Assembly: GCA_944363685.1 (NCBI GenBank)
Contig: CALVUV010000051.1
Span: forward strand, 1 to 9,039
DNA: 9,039 bases
Reading direction: 5' to 3'
Source of the DNA: an uncultured Bacilli bacterium
GTDB lineage: Bacteria; Bacillota_I; Bacilli_A; RF39; UBA660
Shown here piece after piece: positions 1 to 6,593 of the stretch. The notes under the pieces are model-generated. The model saw nothing but the letters and a program-made list of their open reading frames with translations. It ran no database searches and was not told the DNA's origin. How positions within the stretch are numbered: the first letter of the stretch is position 1; the number at the start of each line of letters is the position of its first letter. The translations under genes and the position numbers were made by a program.

Positions 1-1233
1 AATTCATTACTTGAAATGAGAGATTTGGGTAATACTTTAATAGTTGTAGAACATGATACTGATACTATGCTTGCTGCTGACTATTTAGTTGATGTTGGTC
101 CAGAAGCAGGAGATAGAGGAGGAAAAATAGTAGCAGCAGGTACTCCTAGTGAAGTTATGGCAAATGATGATAGTGTTACAGGACGTTATTTAAGTGGAAA
201 AGAGTGTATTGAAATACCAAAAATTAGAAGAAAAGGTATTGGTAAATATATAACTATTAAAGGAGCAGAAGAGAATAACTTAAAAAATATAGATGTTAAA
301 ATTCCTCTTGGAACATTTACTTGTGTTACTGGTGTTAGTGGTAGTGGTAAGAGTAGTTTAATTAATGAAATACTTGTTAAAGCAGCATCTAATACTTTAT
401 ATAAATCTAAAGCAAAGCCTGGTAAACATAAGAAGATACTTGGGCTTGATAATATTGATAAACTTGTAGATATATCACAGTCACCTATTGGTAGAACTCC
501 TAGAAGTAATCCTGCTACTTATACAGGAGTATTTGATGATATTAGAGAGTTATTTACTAATACTAAAGAAGCGAAGATGTATGGTTTTGAGAAGAATAGA
601 TTTTCTTTCAATGTAAAAGGTGGTAGATGTGAAGCTTGTAGGGGTGATGGTGTTAAGAAAATAGAAATGCATTTCTTACCTGATGTTTATGTTCCTTGTG
701 AAGTTTGTCATGGTACTAGGTATAATAGAGAGACTTTAAACATTTACTATAAAGAGAAGAATATTGCAGATGTTTTAGATATGCGAGTTAGTGAAGCATT
801 AGAGTTCTTTAGTAATGTTCCTAAGATTAAGAATAAACTTCAAGTATTAGAAGATGTAGGACTTGGTTATATTAAACTTGGACAAAGTGCACCAACACTT
901 TCTGGAGGAGAAGCAGAGAGAGTTAAACTTGCTAAAGAGTTACAAAAGAAAGCGACTGGTAAGACTTTATTTGTTTTAGATGAACCAACTACAGGATTAC
1001 ATTCTGCTGATATTAAGAAGCTACTTGCAATTTTACAGAAAATAGTCGATAATAAAGATACAGTGCTTGTTATAGAACATAATCTAGATGTTATAAAATG
1101 TGCTGATTACATCATTGATTTAGGTCCTGAAGGAGGAGATGGTGGCGGTAGTATAGTTACTACTGGTACTCCAGAAGAAGTAAGTAAAGTTAAAGAGTCT
1201 TATACGGGACAGTTCTTAAAGAAGATGTTATAA
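1..1233 (+). CDS. uvrA: Excinuclease ABC subunit A, C-terminal part (5' end outside the window)
   Basis: UvrA is the damage-sensing ATPase of UvrABC nucleotide excision repair in the cytoplasm. The frame is open back to base 1, so the first in-frame ATG at 16 is internal. About 410 residues are present of the usual ~940. Seen in order: the end of the first ATPase half with its H-loop (VVEHD, about 46-60); the second Walker A (GVSGSGKSS, 331-357); a zinc finger of type CX2C-X19-CX2C (Cys codons at 628, 637, 697 and 706); the ABC signature LSGGEAER (898-921); Walker B (LFVLDEP, 967-987); and the second H-loop (VIEHN, His codon at 1078). All nucleotide-binding elements look intact. It is the first gene visible in the operon, and the next gene starts 16 bp downstream. 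The identification is secure. Confidence 0.97.
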   Translation, partial: NSLLEMRDLGNTLIVVEHDTDTMLAADYLVDVGPEAGDRGGKIVAAGTPSEVMANDDSVTGRYLSGKECIEIPKIRRKGIGKYITIKGAEENNLKNIDVKIPLGTFTCVTGVSGSGKSSLINEILVKAASNTLYKSKAKPGKHKKILGLDNIDKLVDISQSPIGRTPRSNPATYTGVFDDIRELFTNTKEAKMYGFEKNRFSFNVKGGRCEACRGDGVKKIEMHFLPDVYVPCEVCHGTRYNRETLNIYYKEKNIADVLDMRVSEALEFFSNVPKIKNKLQVLEDVGLGYIKLGQSAPTLSGGEAERVKLAKELQKKATGKTLFVLDEPTTGLHSADIKKLLAILQKIVDNKDTVLVIEHNLDVIKCADYIIDLGPEGGDGGGSIVTTGTPEEVSKVKESYTGQFLKKML

Positions 1234-1249
1234 ATTAGAGGAGGAGACT

Positions 1250-1678
1250 ATGAGAATAATTGTAAAGACAAAAGAAAAAATCAGATTAAATAGATTTTTA
1301 GAATGGCTTTTGTATTTTGCTAGTTATTCATTAGTCTTCTTTTTAGTTTCCTTTGGTTTTGAAACATTTTATATAGATCCAACACATCCTGTACTTTTTT
1401 CTATACTTGCATCATTTATAATTTATATTTTAAATCAAACAGTTAAACCTTTGTTAGTTAGATTAACAATACCAGTAACAGGTTTAACTTTGGGCCTTTT
1501 TTATCCATTTATAAACTTATTTATTTTAAAACTTGCAGATTGGATTTTAGGTAAATATTTTAACCTTTTGGATTTTTGGGTTGCTCTTGTTATTTCAATA
1601 TTAATTTCAGTAGCGAATGTTTTAATAGAAGAATTTGTTATTAAACCTATTATAAGAAAGGTTAAATATCATGGATAG
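1250..1678 (+). CDS. Small four-helix membrane protein, YvlD / phage-holin-IV superfamily
   Basis: A 142-residue integral membrane protein of the family usually annotated 'phage holin family protein' or YvlD (4-TMS holin superfamily IV). Four hydrophobic segments are visible at roughly residues 17-36, 46-63, 77-98 and 108-128. The family hallmark lies between helices 2 and 3 at residues 61-89: LNQTVKPLL followed by a Pro/Leu-rich stretch with TLGLF and FIN. A basic N-terminus (RIIVKTKEKIR) precedes helix 1. Despite the family name there is no phage context; its molecular role is unknown, with envelope stress links known for B. subtilis yvl genes. The start ATG has a strong Shine-Dalgarno (GAGGAGG, about 1239-1245). 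It overlaps lgt by 8 bp, so the two are translationally coupled. It occupies the slot where hprK often sits. Confidence 0.82.
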   Translation: MRIIVKTKEKIRLNRFLEWLLYFASYSLVFFLVSFGFETFYIDPTHPVLFSILASFIIYILNQTVKPLLVRLTIPVTGLTLGLFYPFINLFILKLADWILGKYFNLLDFWVALVISILISVANVLIEEFVIKPIIRKVKYHG

Positions 1679-2465
1679 AGTGTTTTTAGATTTAGGATTT
1701 ATAAAAATATATTATTATTCTATCTTTATTCTTTTAGGGGTAATACTAGGTGGAGTTTGTGTCTTTTTAGAGCTAGAAAAAAATAGAGTTGATAAAGATG
1801 AACTCTTTGATATGTTTTTCTATACAATTATCTTTGCTTTTTTAGGAGCGAGACTTTATTATGTTTTATTTAATCTATCATATTACTTGTCTAATCCTAT
1901 AGAAATATTTTATATATGGAATGGAGGACTTGCTATTCATGGGGGAATACTTGGTGGACTTTTATATCTTTGGTATTATAGTAAGAAACATAAATTAAAT
2001 CTTTTAAAACTTTTAGATATACTAGTAGTAGGTCTTATTATTGGACAAGCGATAGGTAGATGGGGTAATTTCTTTAATAGTGAAGCTTATGGATATGTTA
2101 CTTCATATGGTTATTTGAAGAGTTTATATATACCGGAATTTATTATTAGAGGTATGTATATTAATGGAGATTACTATATGCCAACATTCTTCTTTGAGTC
2201 AGTTTGGAATGTAATTGGCTTTATAATACTTTTATTAATTAGAAAGTTTTATAAGAACTTAAAAACAGGACAACTTATGGGATTTTATATGATGTGGTAT
2301 TCTTTTATTAGGTTTATAATAGAAGGTATGAGACTTGATAGTTTAATGTTAGGTCCTATTAGAGTGGCTCAGCTTGTATCTGTAGTATTGTTTGTTGTTG
2401 GTATTTACTTTGTTTTTGTGCGAAGAAAAAATAGGTTGTATAGAGAGGATGTGCTTTATGAATAA
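1671..2465 (+). CDS. lgt: Prolipoprotein diacylglyceryl transferase
   Basis: Lgt transfers diacylglycerol from phosphatidylglycerol to the lipobox Cys of prolipoproteins, the first step of lipoprotein maturation at the cytoplasmic membrane. The 264-residue polytopic protein has the usual family length. Seen: Arg61 in GARLYY, the HGG motif at residues 90-92 (IHGGILGG), the Lgt signature GRWGNFFNSEAYG at 129-141, and the C-terminal RFIIEGMR at 214-221. About seven hydrophobic helices are spread along the chain. The ATG lies inside the end of the preceding gene (8-bp overlap), and its own end overlaps trxB by 8 bp, a tightly coupled arrangement. lgt next to trxB and yvcK is classic Firmicutes synteny. 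Confidence 0.96.
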   Translation: MDRVFLDLGFIKIYYYSIFILLGVILGGVCVFLELEKNRVDKDELFDMFFYTIIFAFLGARLYYVLFNLSYYLSNPIEIFYIWNGGLAIHGGILGGLLYLWYYSKKHKLNLLKLLDILVVGLIIGQAIGRWGNFFNSEAYGYVTSYGYLKSLYIPEFIIRGMYINGDYYMPTFFFESVWNVIGFIILLLIRKFYKNLKTGQLMGFYMMWYSFIRFIIEGMRLDSLMLGPIRVAQLVSVVLFVVGIYFVFVRRKNRLYREDVLYE

Positions 2466-3336
2466 TAAATATAAAGTAGTTATTATAGGATGTGGTGTTG
2501 CAGGGATGACTGCTGCCCTTTATTTAAATAGAGCAGGGATAGACTGTATTATTTTAGAAAAATCTATGCCTGGAGGACAGATAGTTGATAATGGTAATAT
2601 TATGAACTTTCCAACGTACGAGTCTATTAGTGGAAGTGATTTAGCCTTAAAGATGTTAAAACAAATTACTGATTTAGGTGTTCCTGTTAAATATGAAGAA
2701 GTTACTGAGATTAAGATAGATAAAGAGAAAAAAGTTATTACTAGTAAAGATGCATACTTATGTGACTATGTAATAATTGCTACTGGTCGTAAACCTAAAT
2801 TACTTGGAGTTAAAGGTGAAGATGAACTTAGGACTAAGGGAATAAGTTATTGTGCTGTTTGTGATGGGGCTTTATATAAGAATAAAGATGTTGTAGTAGT
2901 GGGTGCTTCTGATGCCGCTTTTGAAGGGGCACTATATTTAAGTAAGTTAGCTTTGTCTGTTACTGTTTTATATCGTAATGAATTTAGAGCGAAAGCTTAT
3001 TTACAAGATATGATTAAGAAAATAGATAATATTTCTTTTGTAAAAGGAGAAGTAGAAAGCTTTAGTAAAGATGATAGAATTACTATTAAGACGAAGAATG
3101 GTAATGATATAATTACTGATGGAGTATTTATATATATTGGACAGATTCCTAATGCTAACTTTTTAGAACCTTTAAATATTTTAGATGATAGAGGCTATAT
3201 TAAGACAGATGATAATTTAATGACTTCTATAGATGGAATTTATGCAGTGGGTGATGCCTTAAATAAGTATGATTACCAAATAGTTATTGCAATGGGAGAA
3301 GCGGCTAGGGTTGCTTTAGAGATTTCAAGGAGATGA
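2458..3336 (+). CDS. trxB: Thioredoxin-disulfide reductase (TrxB family), divergent NADPH motif
   Basis: A FAD-dependent pyridine nucleotide-disulfide oxidoreductase of 292 residues, expected to reduce thioredoxin in the cytoplasm. The open frame runs back to 2392, but the family N-terminus (MNNKYKVVIIG) and an AGAGAGGA ribosome site at about 2442-2449 place the start at 2458, inside the last codons of lgt. Seen: FAD-binding GCGVAG (residues 11-16), PGGQ (38-41), the redox-active CAVC (132-135), the pyridine-nucleotide site GASDAA (149-154), and the C-terminal FAD motif GIYAVGD (260-266). The usual GGGxSA and HRRxxxR elements for NADPH are changed to GASDAA and LYRNEFR, and the family's RQ after the last motif is YQ (residues 273-274). 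Family membership is secure; NADPH as the electron donor is less sure. The gene ends in TGA, which shows that TGA is a stop here. Confidence 0.9.
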   Translation: MNNKYKVVIIGCGVAGMTAALYLNRAGIDCIILEKSMPGGQIVDNGNIMNFPTYESISGSDLALKMLKQITDLGVPVKYEEVTEIKIDKEKKVITSKDAYLCDYVIIATGRKPKLLGVKGEDELRTKGISYCAVCDGALYKNKDVVVVGASDAAFEGALYLSKLALSVTVLYRNEFRAKAYLQDMIKKIDNISFVKGEVESFSKDDRITIKTKNGNDIITDGVFIYIGQIPNANFLEPLNILDDRGYIKTDDNLMTSIDGIYAVGDALNKYDYQIVIAMGEAARVALEISRR

Positions 3337-3343
3337 GTAGTAA

Positions 3344-4297
3344 ATGAATAATAAAAAGATTGTAGTTTTTGGAGGAGGAACAGGTCTTTCTTATTTACTT
3401 AAAGGACTTAAAGACTTTCCTCTTGATATAACTGCAGTTATAACTGTTTCAGATGATGGGAGAAGTACTGGTAAATTAAGAGAAGAGTTTCACGCTCCTG
3501 CTGTTGGTGATATTAGAAAAGTACTTAGTAGTTTATCTTCTACAAGTCAAAATATTAAGAATATGTTAGAGTATCGTTTTGATACTACAAGTGATTTAGA
3601 TGGACATGCTTTAGGTAATTTAATACTTATATCTCTTTTAAATATTACTGGTAGTTTAAAAGAATCTATTAATGAACTTTGTACTCTTTTAGATATTAAA
3701 AATAAAGTTTTACCTTTAACAGAAGATGCTAATGTAACACTTATGGCAGAGATGATGGATGGTAGTGTTATTGAAGGAGAAGCTTCTATTACTAAGAGTG
3801 ATAAAAAAGTAAAGAGACTTTTTTATAAAGAACAACCTGAAGTATTAGAGGAAGTAAAGGTTGCTATTAAAGAGGCAGACTTAATCATTTTTAGTATGGG
3901 AAGCCTTTATACTAGTATATTTCCTCATATTATTAGTGATGATATTAGGAAGACTTTAGATGAAGTTAAGACTCCTATTATGTATCTATGTAATATAGTA
4001 ACACAACCAGGTGAGACTGATGACTTTACTGTAAGTGATCATGTTAATCTTATAAATAGTTATTTAGGTAAACATAAGCTTGATGCTGTTATTGCTTCAA
4101 ACTCTAAAATAAGTGAAGAGATGGCTTTGAGGTATGCTAATGAAGAGAGAAAAGATCCTGTTAAGATAGATTATCCTGTATTATCTAAATTAGATACAGA
4201 ATTTATTGAAGCGGACCTTTTAACTGTTGCTGATAATACTTTGAAACATCATAGCAGGAAACTTAGTGCTTTAATATTCTCATACTTGATGAAATAG
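3344..4297 (+). CDS. yvcK: Gluconeogenesis factor YvcK (CofD-like, UDP-sugar binding)
   Basis: A 317-residue member of the YvcK/CofD-like family. In Bacilli this protein is needed for growth on gluconeogenic carbon sources and for normal cell shape, and it binds UDP-GlcNAc-type ligands; no enzymatic reaction is firmly assigned. Seen: the nucleotide-binding FGGGTGLS at residues 9-16, SDDGRSTGKLREEF at 36-49 (family version DDGGSSG), GDIRKVL at 55-61, and DGHALGNLIL at 86-95. It begins 7 bp after trxB, with an AAGGAG ribosome site at about 3327-3332 overlapping the trxB end. In most Firmicutes rapZ (yvcJ) lies directly upstream; here trxB is directly upstream. whiA follows after 11 bp, as is usual. 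Confidence 0.95.
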   Translation: MNNKKIVVFGGGTGLSYLLKGLKDFPLDITAVITVSDDGRSTGKLREEFHAPAVGDIRKVLSSLSSTSQNIKNMLEYRFDTTSDLDGHALGNLILISLLNITGSLKESINELCTLLDIKNKVLPLTEDANVTLMAEMMDGSVIEGEASITKSDKKVKRLFYKEQPEVLEEVKVAIKEADLIIFSMGSLYTSIFPHIISDDIRKTLDEVKTPIMYLCNIVTQPGETDDFTVSDHVNLINSYLGKHKLDAVIASNSKISEEMALRYANEERKDPVKIDYPVLSKLDTEFIEADLLTVADNTLKHHSRKLSALIFSYLMK

Positions 4298-4308
4298 GGG
4301 TGATGTTT

Positions 4309-5220
4309 ATGTCTTTTACAAGTACTGTAAAAAATGAAATAACAACATTAAAATTAACTGAAACTGCTAAAATAGCTTTAATTTCAGGTTTTTTTCGTAA
4401 TAATTATCAAATAATAAAAGAATCTATTGCAATTAGTAGTGAAAATGATAGTGTTATAAATTATTTAAAAGATTTACTTGATAGTTATGAAGAGATATCT
4501 TATGAAGAAGAGCTTTTAGATAATAATAATTTTAGTAAAAATAAATTAAAAGCTTTAGTTATTACTAAAGGAAATATTTTTATTAGAGAAAATTTTTGTA
4601 TTGATAATGAAGTTGTTCCTAGTTATTTAGTAGAGTTAGATGATGAGGTTAGAGGTTATTTAAGAGGTGTTTTTTTAAGTAGTGGGAGTATTAATGATCC
4701 AAAGACTAGTAGATATCATTTAGAGTTTTTAATAGAGAAAAGTGTGGAAGCAGTTTTTGTTCAGAAACTTCTTAATAATTATTCACTAAATGTTAAACTA
4801 TTAAGTCGCGATAAAGGATTTATGTTATATATTAAAGAAGCTGATAAGATAAGTGATTTTTTGAAGATAATTGGTTGTAGTAAAGCAGTACTATATTATG
4901 AAGAGATAAGGGTTTATAGAGATGCTAAAAATAAAACTAATCGTCTTAATAATTGTGAACAAGCTAATATGGATAGAGTTTTAGAGACAGCTATGGAACA
5001 GTTAAACTATATAAAAGTACTTGAAGATAATATGGGTGTTGAATTACTTGATGATAAAACTAAGGAGGCTTTGGAGTATCGTAAGAAATATCAAGAAGCA
5101 TCATTAAAAGAACTTAGTGAGATTATTAGTTTAGAAACTGGTAAGAAAATTACTAAATCAGGACTTAATCATAGATTTAGAAAGATTAAGGAGTTGGCAT
5201 TAAAATTTTCAGATATTTAG
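4309..5220 (+). CDS. whiA: DNA-binding protein WhiA
   Basis: WhiA is a Gram-positive DNA-binding protein that combines a degenerate LAGLIDADG homing-endonuclease fold with a C-terminal helix-turn-helix. It controls sporulation septation in Streptomyces and affects division and chromosome segregation in Bacillus. An in-frame GTG at 4300 and ATG at 4303 exist, but the family start (MSFTSTVKNE) and an AGGGGTG ribosome site at 4296-4302 favour the ATG at 4309, giving 303 residues. Seen: LAGLIDADG-like RGVFLSSGSIN at residues 119-129 followed by YHLE, the conserved NRLNNCEQAN at 211-220, and the HTH at about 264-297 (ASLKELSEI, then KSGLNHRFRKI). It is the last gene of the operon; its stop codon abuts a hairpin. 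Confidence 0.95.
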   Translation: MSFTSTVKNEITTLKLTETAKIALISGFFRNNYQIIKESIAISSENDSVINYLKDLLDSYEEISYEEELLDNNNFSKNKLKALVITKGNIFIRENFCIDNEVVPSYLVELDDEVRGYLRGVFLSSGSINDPKTSRYHLEFLIEKSVEAVFVQKLLNNYSLNVKLLSRDKGFMLYIKEADKISDFLKIIGCSKAVLYYEEIRVYRDAKNKTNRLNNCEQANMDRVLETAMEQLNYIKVLEDNMGVELLDDKTKEALEYRKKYQEASLKELSEIISLETGKKITKSGLNHRFRKIKELALKFSDI

Positions 5221-5258
5221 CATTAAAACTAGTCATATCATTCTGACTAGTTTTAATG
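5220..5258. terminator. Perfect 15-bp hairpin after whiA
   Basis: The arms at 5221-5235 and 5244-5258 are perfectly complementary (CATTAAAACTAGTCA on the left) with an 8-nt loop. The stem begins right after the whiA stop and ends one base before the stop codon of the minus-strand Rpn remnant. There is no long U-tract after the stem, only the TTTT within the right arm. It is therefore a likely, possibly bidirectional, operon-end hairpin rather than a textbook terminator. Confidence 0.65.
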
Positions 5259-5507
5259 TTACATAAGATTTGCTATTTGATTTTTAGATAATCCAGTTAA
5301 CTCACTTATTAAAGGTATATCCATCTTTTTAGAAAGCAGTGATTTTACAATAGTTTTCTTTTCATTACTGGCTCCTTGTTCAATACCTTGTCTTTTAGCT
5401 GTATTTATTTGTGTATTAACTATCTTTTTTCTTTCCTCTTCTTCATTATATAGTCCTATAGTATCAATATCGTTTGTTAATCTTTTTAATTCATTTGCAA
5501 CTTCCAT
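5259..5507 (-). pseudogene. C-terminal remnant of an Rpn-family PD-(D/E)XK nuclease/transposase gene
   Basis: This 82-residue frame looks like the tail of Rpn (recombination-promoting nuclease / PD-(D/E)XK family transposase) proteins. It has a charged helical linker with RQGIEQGASNEKK at about residues 39-51, then a small helical end (SLLSKKMDIPLISELTGLS) resembling the HTH-like tail of that family. Such proteins are usually around 250-320 residues; the nuclease core is absent. In-frame homology-like sequence (DEEL) continues a few codons upstream of the ATG and then meets a TAA. A good ribosome site (AAGGAGGAG, minus strand, 5527-5519) and the promoter leader survive upstream. The pattern fits an internal deletion that fused the 5' leader to the 3' end. 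The fragment may still be translated. Assignment of the tail is from recall of the family and is moderately sure. Confidence 0.6.
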
Positions 5508-5593
5508 TAACTCTTCATCTCCTCCTTACTTCCATCTGTTTTATGAGTTGCTCTTCTATCTGTAATGTATCATAACAGATAATATTAGTCAAT
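5508..5593 (-). promoter_or_regulatory. Promoter and leader of the Rpn remnant (copy 1 of a repeated leader)
   Basis: Read on the minus strand, 5593-5563 is a 31-bp block identical to 8944-8974. It contains TTGACT and an extended -10 TGTTATGAT; an alternative reading is TTGACT, a 17-bp spacer and TACATT. The following bases down to about 5531 are roughly 80% alike to the second copy with one gap, including AAGAGC and AGATGG. The leader ends with the AAGGAGGAG ribosome site at 5527-5519. An ATG right after it opens only a three-codon frame (ATG AAG AGT TAA). Confidence 0.65.
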
Positions 5594-5608
5594 TGAAATA
5601 TTTAAATG

Positions 5609-6088
5609 TTATTTATTAATCTTAGATAAATTCTTTTTATATATTCTCTTTGTATCAGTTCTACCCACAACATAGTCCATCGAAGCATTATAAAAGTTTA
5701 CTATATAAAGTAATTTATAAGTAGTAGGAGTTCTTGCTCCTGTTTCAAAACTAGAATAAGTTGTTTGAAAGAAACCTATTTTGTCACTTAACCGTCCTTG
5801 TGTTAAGTGATTTTCTTTTCTAAGCTCTAATAGCCTTTCACATATCTTTTTATAATCAATCTTTAATTTTTCTGATGGTTCTATTTTCTTTGCTATACCT
5901 AATAGATAATCTAAATTCACATTATAAAAATTTGCTAGGATATTAACTTTTTCTAAGGGAATATCATTAGAACATTTTTCCCATTTAGAATAAGTATTTT
6001 CTTTTACATTTAACATTTTTGCAATATCTTTTTGTAATAAATTGTTTTTATGACGTAATTCAGCCATTCTGTTTTTTGTTTCTCTCAT
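5609..6088 (-). CDS. XRE-family regulator with two tandem helix-turn-helix domains
   Basis: A 159-residue probable DNA-binding protein made of two Cro/C1-type HTH domains in tandem. Domain 1 is at about residues 9-65 (LQKDIAKMLNVKENTYSKWE, then PLEKVNILANFYNVNLDYLLG). Domain 2 is at about 85-143 (LTQGRLSDKIGFFQTTYSSFE, then TPTTYKLLYIVNFYNASMDYVVGR). A basic tail follows. No sensor, peptidase or membrane domain is seen. The open frame extends to a TTG at 6100, but GGTGAT at about 6098-6093 is well placed for the ATG at 6088. It stands alone on the minus strand, with about 100 bp to the Rpn remnant downstream and a long AT-rich region upstream holding an inverted repeat (6122-6156). A self-regulating repressor is plausible, but the targets are unknown. 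Confidence 0.82.
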   Translation of the reverse strand: MRETKNRMAELRHKNNLLQKDIAKMLNVKENTYSKWEKCSNDIPLEKVNILANFYNVNLDYLLGIAKKIEPSEKLKIDYKKICERLLELRKENHLTQGRLSDKIGFFQTTYSSFETGARTPTTYKLLYIVNFYNASMDYVVGRTDTKRIYKKNLSKINK

Positions 6089-6121
6089 GTTAATCACCAA
6101 GTTAATTGTAATTTGAGATAG

Positions 6122-6156
6122 TTAACACTTAAATATTTTCGGACTTTATGTGTTAA
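6122..6156. promoter_or_regulatory. Inverted repeat upstream of the XRE gene, candidate operator
   Basis: The half-sites TTAACACTTAAA (6122-6133) and TTTATGTGTTAA (6145-6156) are inverted copies matching at 11 of 12 positions, separated by 11 bp. The repeat lies 34-68 bp upstream of the XRE start, where the gene's own promoter would be. Candidate minus-strand hexamers (TTAACA at 6156-6151, TTTAAG at 6133-6128, 17-bp spacer) coincide with the two arms, but the -10 is poor. The right arm recurs in the kinase promoter at 7215-7226. An operator role is inference. Confidence 0.4.
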
Positions 6157-6296
6157 AAAATGAAAAAATTATTGATTTTGACAATTATAATAATGAAAAG
6201 AACAAATATTGTGAACTAATTTTATTAAAATGAGAAATGTAATATTTATTTACTATTAATTTAAGAATTTAGTAATTTTTCTTTTCTAATTAAATT

Positions 6297-6305
6297 TGTT
6301 ATAGT
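6297..6305 (+). promoter_or_regulatory. Extended -10 promoter for the DUF3006 gene
   Basis: TGTTATAGT gives a TG extension plus TATAGT (5 of 6 to TATAAT). The -35 region 17 bp upstream (6277-6282, T-rich) is weak, as is tolerated with an extended -10. Transcription would start near 6312, leaving a leader of about 50 bases. Confidence 0.4.
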
Positions 6306-6359
6306 TCTTTTAGAAAGAGATATTTAGGAAAGGAGAGATAGTTTATTTTTGATGTACCA

Positions 6360-6575
6360 ATGGATGTTATTGTAGATAGAATAGAAAATAATATAGTAGT
6401 TGTAGAACCTTATAAAGGTAAAGTTATGACTTATAGAATTGATGCTCTTCCTAAAGTTAAGGAAGGTGATGTCTTAGAAATAAAAGATAATGGGGAAGTT
6501 TTTGTTAACAAGAAGAAAACTAAGCAAAGAAAGAAAAAAATAAAAAAACTAATGGATAAAGTGTTTGTAGATTAA
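6360..6575 (+). CDS. DUF3006 family small protein
   Basis: A 71-residue soluble protein. The N-terminal half (DVIVDRIENNIVVVE, then RIDALPKVKEGDVLEI) matches the DUF3006 pattern of a small beta-rich fold, and the end is strongly basic (KKKTKQRKKKIKKLMDKVF). The function of this family is unknown. From memory it is often found beside metallo-beta-lactamase/ComEC-like hydrolases, but no such gene is present here. The start is the only in-frame ATG before a TAG at 6339-6341, and it fits the family start. However, the obvious ribosome site GGAAAGGAGAG (about 6327-6337) lies over 20 bases upstream, much farther than normal. The 3' end overlaps the end of clpP by 4 bp (convergent), and its Lys codons form the U-tract of the clpP terminator. 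Confidence 0.8.
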   Translation: MDVIVDRIENNIVVVEPYKGKVMTYRIDALPKVKEGDVLEIKDNGEVFVNKKKTKQRKKKIKKLMDKVFVD

Positions 6576-6593
6576 AGAACTTTATCTATTAGT
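6534..6593 (-). terminator. clpP intrinsic terminator embedded in the DUF3006 coding end
   Basis: Arms at 6549-6562 and 6579-6592 pair over 14 bp with one G-U, and one more A-T pair can be added at 6548/6593. The loop is 16 nt and contains both stop codons. Reading the minus strand, the hairpin is followed at once by seven T, an A, and seven T (6548-6534). This is a proper rho-independent layout for clpP transcripts. On the plus strand the same hairpin has no T-tract after it. Confidence 0.75.

Larger units (their letters stand above)
6101..6359. other. 259-bp AT-rich intergenic region between divergent genes
   Basis: This region separates the minus-strand XRE gene from the plus-strand DUF3006 gene. 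It holds the inverted repeat at 6122-6156, an isolated TTGACA at 6178-6183 without a correctly spaced -10, and an extended -10 at 6297-6305. A very good ribosome site lies at about 6327-6336, unusually far from the next gene start. Only very short frames occur, such as eight codons from the ATG at 6193, and nothing suggests they are genes. No RNA fold stands out by eye. Confidence 0.6.

Noticed and set aside
1250..1678. Phage holin implying a prophage
   Set aside because: The protein belongs to the YvlD-type family that is common in chromosomes, and its neighbours are housekeeping genes with no lysin or phage genes.
2392..2457. Longer trxB reading frame starting at 2392
   Set aside because: The extra 22 residues overlap lgt, are not family-like and lack a ribosome site. 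The start at 2458 has both.
5784..5810. Perfect 9-bp inverted repeat (TCACTTAAC / GTTAAGTGA) with a 9-nt loop inside the XRE gene
   Set aside because: It lies within the second HTH coding region and is short for such AT-rich DNA. It shares GTGTTAA with the candidate operator, but a regulatory role inside the gene is not supported.
6178..6191. Consensus TTGACA with a nearby TATAAT on the plus strand
   Set aside because: The TATAAT at 6186-6191 is only 2 bases from TTGACA, and no -10 occurs at 16-18 bp, so this is not a usable promoter pair.
6193..6219. Eight-codon frame starting at ATG 6193
   Set aside because: It has no ribosome site and no recognisable sequence; chance frames of this size are frequent.
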